Assembly: GCF_020921035.1 (NCBI RefSeq)
Contig: NC_063151.1
Location: 26,170,934-26,234,933, forward strand
DNA: 64,000 nt
Reading direction: 5' to 3'
Origin: Rhodamnia argentea
Taxonomy: Eukaryota > Streptophyta > Magnoliopsida > Myrtales > Myrtaceae
Shown: in pieces, positions 60,480-64,000 of the stretch
How the letters are laid out: every line of letters starts with the position of its first letter
How positions within the stretch are numbered: the stretch's first letter is position 1
The notes under the pieces: model-generated
The model's database searches: none
Told to the model about the DNA's origin: nothing
What the model saw: only the letters and a program-made list of their open reading frames with translations
Position numbers and translations under genes: made by a program

Positions 60480-61760
60480 CTCTAATTTATTCAATTTCTC
60501 AGCATTTTATAGGCAATCCTTCTATTATCCGAGATCACAACCAGGATCTTCTTTCAAACTTAAAATGGAGATCCTTAGGTGAATTTCGACAATACAAGGA
60601 CGAATTCTTCCAACGTGTTTTGCTCCGACTGCATCGCAACCAACCTTTTCGGAAAGAGAAATTCTTAGCCGGTCTCCCTATTCTTATTGGAAATCAGGTC
60701 CGAAAACGAATCCGAGAGTAATATGGCGAAGAAATCCCTTTTAATGTCCTTTCTTATGGCAAACTTGTTTCTTATGTTTTTAAGACTGGATCTAAGATGT
60801 GCAATAATATTAAGTTGCAAAAACAACTTAAGAAAGAGAAATCTCTTGGAAACAAGGGATTGGGAGATTTTTGCCGTCAATATGATCCTTCTTATCCTTA
60901 CTCTTCTTCTTCTAAATACTGTTCAAAGTGCAAAGGAACTTGCCCTCCGGAAAAAACGGAACAGAAGAAAAAGAAAAATTTTGCCGGAAAATCCAATAGG
61001 TTTTCTAAAAAGAAAAACTTTGATTCCAAAAAACAAGTTGTGAAAAAAGATTTCTCAAATTTTACTTGTTTTAAGTGCGGCAAGAAAGGACATACCCGCA
61101 AATTTTGCAAAGTCTTTAAAAAGATTAATGAGTTGGAATTGGACGAGGAAACTCTTGACCAGTTAAACCAACTCATGATTGATTCCGAATCCGAGACCTC
61201 TGATTTCTCCGAACAAGAGGATAATGACGAAGGTCCTCGGATTGATGAGTTAGCAAACCTGTTTGATTCTGAGATTGATGAACCCGAGAGTCCTAAAAAG
61301 GATTCAAAGGATATTTGTGTTTTGACTAAGGATGAAGAAGAAATTTTGGATAAAATTGAAAACCTTTCTAATTCCGAGATAGCCATGAATCGTTTTCAGA
61401 AACCAGAAATTTCTACTCCAAACCTTTTGATAATTCTTATAATCTAACCGATATTTTGAATAGAGGAAAAGGACAATTTTCTCAACCAACAAATTCTAAT
61501 GATTTGCAGTTTGAGATAAATGAATTAAAAAAGGAAATTCGTTTTCTCAAAATCAATCAAATTGAGCAACATCAAGAATTTTTAGAATTCAAGAGACAAA
61601 TTTTGAAAAGAAAAGAAAATGAAACCGAAGGCCCTAAAGATTCAGATCCTTCGTCTTTTCTACACTTACTTTCTGAAGTCACTTCTAAAAAATGAATAAT
61701 TAATATTTCTATTAAAATCCATGATTTTGTGTTAAACACTACAGCCCTTTTTGACACAAG
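60480..61760 (+). mobile_element. Endogenous caulimovirid fragment (capsid-protease region)
   Basis: This fossil holds capsid-protein-like sequence of an endogenous pararetrovirus (Caulimoviridae). It is lysine-rich, has the CCHC zinc knuckle CFKCGKKGHTRKFC at about 61069-61110, and has an acidic, serine-rich tail. Shortly after it lies the start of a retroviral-type aspartic protease (ALFDT at about 61743). The pattern is closest to petuvirus/florendovirus-type elements that are common in dicot genomes. The element is broken and incomplete: no reverse transcriptase follows, because the sequence changes to an opposed piece at about 61765. Confidence 0.75.
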
Positions 61761-61764
61761 TGCA

Positions 61765-62240
61765 GATTTGGGATGGTCACGAGATCGAATCTAATCACCC
61801 CATCCCACCATTTAGTCTTGAAACGTCTGGATAGGATCACAATCGTGGAACCTGGAGCTCCCACTTGGTATTCAAAATCCCGTGCCATGACCCAAGAAAT
61901 ACGAAAAGTAGCTCGGAATAATAGAAAGGCTGGATACACCTTTTCGGTGGGCGTAGGTGTATAAGATGTTTTAAAAATGCGATAGGATTCAAAAACATTA
62001 GAGGGAAGTATATCGGTAAGAGGGCCAAAATGGTCCCACCACCGTATGAACCAAGAAGGTAAATTGGTAATGTCAAAATTTTCTTCAAAATAGAACAACC
62101 ATGTATGTGTTCTATTGGGATTCTGTTTGAAGAAAGAGTTCCACCAAGCCTGTTGGTAGTCAAAATAAGAAAAGGTTGGTCAAAAAGAAATGATTTCAGT
62201 CAATTTCGTATTAAACTTGACTGGCGTCTTAGGAGCAAAA
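61765..62240 (-). mobile_element. Endogenous caulimovirid fragment, opposed piece
   Basis: The minus strand encodes a tryptophan- and aromatic-rich region (NPNRTHTWLFYF, WFIRWWDHFGPL, ILSRRFKTKWWDG) that also occurs in polyproteins of endogenous caulimovirids. It lies tail to tail with the capsid fragment on its left. Rearranged, inverted pieces are normal for these integrations. It is broken and its role in the virus is uncertain. Confidence 0.5.
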
Positions 62241-62302
62241 TCCCACTCAAAAGGGTGAATGACCCTTGTTATTTTTGCAGTGGAATAGTTGATGATATCT
62301 GG

Positions 62303-62308
<6 letters not shown>

Positions 62309-62333
<25 letters not shown>
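62309..62333. repeat. TA microsatellite
   Basis: A run of about twelve TA units lies just right of the pararetrovirus fragment. Runs of this type are frequent in plant intergenic DNA. Confidence 0.9.
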
Positions 62334-62520
62334 AAATACAGAAGAAATAGTTATCAAACCGTCCATCGAGGGGGAATAAATAAACTCCATTGTATATACA
62401 TGTTTTCCGAAAAAAACGCCATCCGTAAAACTCGAGTTAGAGTACAAATTTGAAATGGAATGGCGAAAAAGGCTTTGTAAGTGCTTGAATAAGCTAAATG
62501 GCCACCTATTTATAATTTTA

Positions 62521-63638
62521 AGGGATGTGTCCTATAACTTTTCATAAAGATGCAATTAAATTCTAAAACTTGCAAAAAGTGCAATCGAGTCCTAAAACTT
62601 ATCAAATTGATACAATCAAGTCTTTCCGTTAACTCCGTCAACTTTGGCTAATGATTTTTTTTATGGCAATGATGTAGCTGAAACAACGTAGTTATGGCCA
62701 AAATCTGATTTTTAGTTTAATTTTACTTAAAATAATTTAAAGAAAAAAAAAGCAGTAGAAGAAGAACGCAAAACCAGCGGGCGAGGCTCTGCCCCACCAC
62801 CACCACAAAGGACCAGCGACGGTGGGGAAATGGACGCCGGGGGTCGCGGGCGGTAGAGGGTCTATTTACCTTAACCCAAGTTTCGTTTTTTCCTGCTTCA
62901 ATTGCCGCCGTGATGATGATGACGATTGGCAATCTCTTGTGTCTTCATCCGCACCGTGGTACCGTGGTTCCTGCTCCGTCTTCTTCTTCTTCGCAAGACG
63001 AGACCTTTCCACCTCCCGAAGCGATGGTGGAGATCGACCCAGGATTGGTTCTATGTCTACCAGGCCTTCATAGTCCTCGAATTCAATGACACCATGCAAG
63101 AAAACCCCCTCTATGGTAAGATTCTCCGCCTGCATCAACTCTCTCCCTTCCTTGGAGGAGTCCGGTTTCACCAACCTCTTCTCCGGCAAGAAGCCCAACG
63201 ACATCCTCCTCCACCTCGATGGCCCTCGGCCAGAGCTCGGCGAGGGCGGGTGACCCTCGCCTACCTCGGTGAGGATCGCCGGCCCCCGGTCGGGCTTGGC
63301 GACCATTTCCCCACCATGGCCGGCCCTCACCACCGGTTTTGTGTTATCCTTCTGCTGTGTTGTTGTTGTTGTTTTTTTTTTTTTTTAATTTAAATTTTAG
63401 CTTATTTTTTAATTAATTTAAGTAAAAATTATATTAAAAATAAGCTTTGAACTAAAATAATGTCGTTTTAACCACGTCATCGCCACATAAGAAAGAGAAA
63501 ATATTAAAAAAGCTACGATATTTCCGTTTGCCAAGGCGGACAGAGTTTAGCGGAAGGACTCGATTTCATTTTTTGCAAGTTTTATGAATCAATTGCACTT
63601 TCTTGCCAAGTTTTGAGGCTCCTAGTGAAAATATCCCT
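62521..63638. mobile_element. Pack-MULE-like element
   Basis: The left end (AGGGATGTGTCCTATAACTT...GCAATCGAGTCC, with GTTAACTCCGTCAAC) matches the complement of the right end (AGGGATATTTTCACTAGGAG...GAAATCGAGTCC, with CTAAACTCTGTC) over about 120 bases. The 7-base AATTTTA flanks both sides (62514-62520 and 63639-63645). The interior (about 62770-63350) is far richer in GC than the TIRs and contains a 155-codon open frame on the minus strand. The arrangement matches MULEs that carry pieces of host genes. Confidence 0.6.
62866..63333 (-). pseudogene. Possible captured coding fragment in the Pack-MULE
   Basis: A minus-strand frame stays open for 155 codons. Its middle (GFLPEKRLVKPDSSKEGREL..., GVFLHGVIEFEDYEGLVDIE) has the residue mix of a real protein rather than of simple repeat. 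The ends are low complexity: a glycine/proline part derived from the GC core and a serine/lysine tail. I do not recognise the family. It is read here as an exon fragment picked up by the element, not as a working gene. Confidence 0.35.
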
Positions 63639-64000
63639 AATTTTAAATGCTATCTGAAAATTTTTGTTGTTGTTTCACAATTAATTGAATTAAATCGAAT
63701 TTTCAATTAAGATAAGACTAATAGTATCGAAACCCCAAAACTGGTTCACACGTCCCACATTTATCCAAAACTAATTTTTATGTCTGAAAAAATTCTAAAT
63801 CAGTATATATGTGCCATGCTTGCCCTAAACTGATATATTCATGTTGAATTTACACCAAATTATGATAAATTTGAGATTCTAACTTTGTTCTTATCTATTA
63901 ACTAGACACAATCTTAGTACACGATATAAAAGCGAACGAACATTTGTCCATGGTCGTTATCTTCAATCCACCTATAATTCTTACCAAATAATAGCATGTA
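63639..64000. other. AT-rich end of the window
   Basis: The segment 63725-63860 repeats ideas such as CCAAAACTGGTTCAC, CCAAAACTAATTTTTATGT and CCTAAACTGATATATTCATG at roughly 50-base steps. This is like the subterminal repeats of the inverted-repeat elements seen elsewhere in the window. No gene is visible. Confidence 0.4.

Overview
This is nuclear DNA from a woody dicot. The genes have many small GT-AG introns, light- and chloroplast-related nuclear genes are present, GA microsatellites are abundant, and plant transposons are frequent. The style of the dispersed repeats (AT-rich inverted-repeat elements with GC-rich CCCTCGCC-type cores) would suit a Myrtales species such as a eucalypt, but that is inference.

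The first 40 kb is gene-rich. In order it holds: the 3' part of a TauE/SafE sulfite-exporter-like membrane protein gene (+, cut by the window edge); a 12-exon protein disulfide isomerase-like gene of the PDIL1-5/1-6 type (-); a gene for a COMPANION OF CELLULOSE SYNTHASE-like membrane protein (-); the bifunctional folate enzyme HPPK/DHPS with a mitochondrial presequence on its own exon (-); a broken fragment of PEP carboxylase kinase (+); an LC8-like dynein light chain (+); hydroxypyruvate/hydroxyphenylpyruvate reductase HPR2 (-); a RopGEF with a PRONE domain (+); photosystem I subunit PsaH (-) and plastid ribosomal protein S17 (+), divergent across 417 bp; and the HD-Zip IV regulator GLABRA2 (-). 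I reconstructed exon boundaries for each spliced gene; codon phases close and lengths match the families (PDIL 531 aa, HPR2 313 aa, PsaH 145 aa, GL2 764 aa).

The run HPR2 - RopGEF - RPS17 - GL2, together with PsaH, the dynein light chain and PDIL, recalls three duplicated Arabidopsis segments (around At1g79840-79870, At1g52230-52260 and At3g16110-16140). The window seems to keep in one place genes that are divided among those copies.

From about 40.7 kb to the end I find no intact host gene. This part is built of old mobile DNA: MULE-like and hAT-like non-autonomous elements, a complete TRIM with a perfect target-site duplication, a tRNA-derived SINE, two degenerate Copia remnants, an endogenous caulimovirid fragment in two opposed pieces, and a Pack-MULE-like element at 62.5-63.6 kb that appears to carry captured coding sequence.

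Findings most worth checking: a one-base shift that removes the conserved RopGEF tail; the PEP carboxylase kinase fragment that still ends in an intron donor, so is not a retrocopy; the compact divergent PsaH/RPS17 promoter with a perfect G-box; the HPPK/DHPS leader arrangement; and the possible Pack-MULE. I did not see a system that I would call wholly new.
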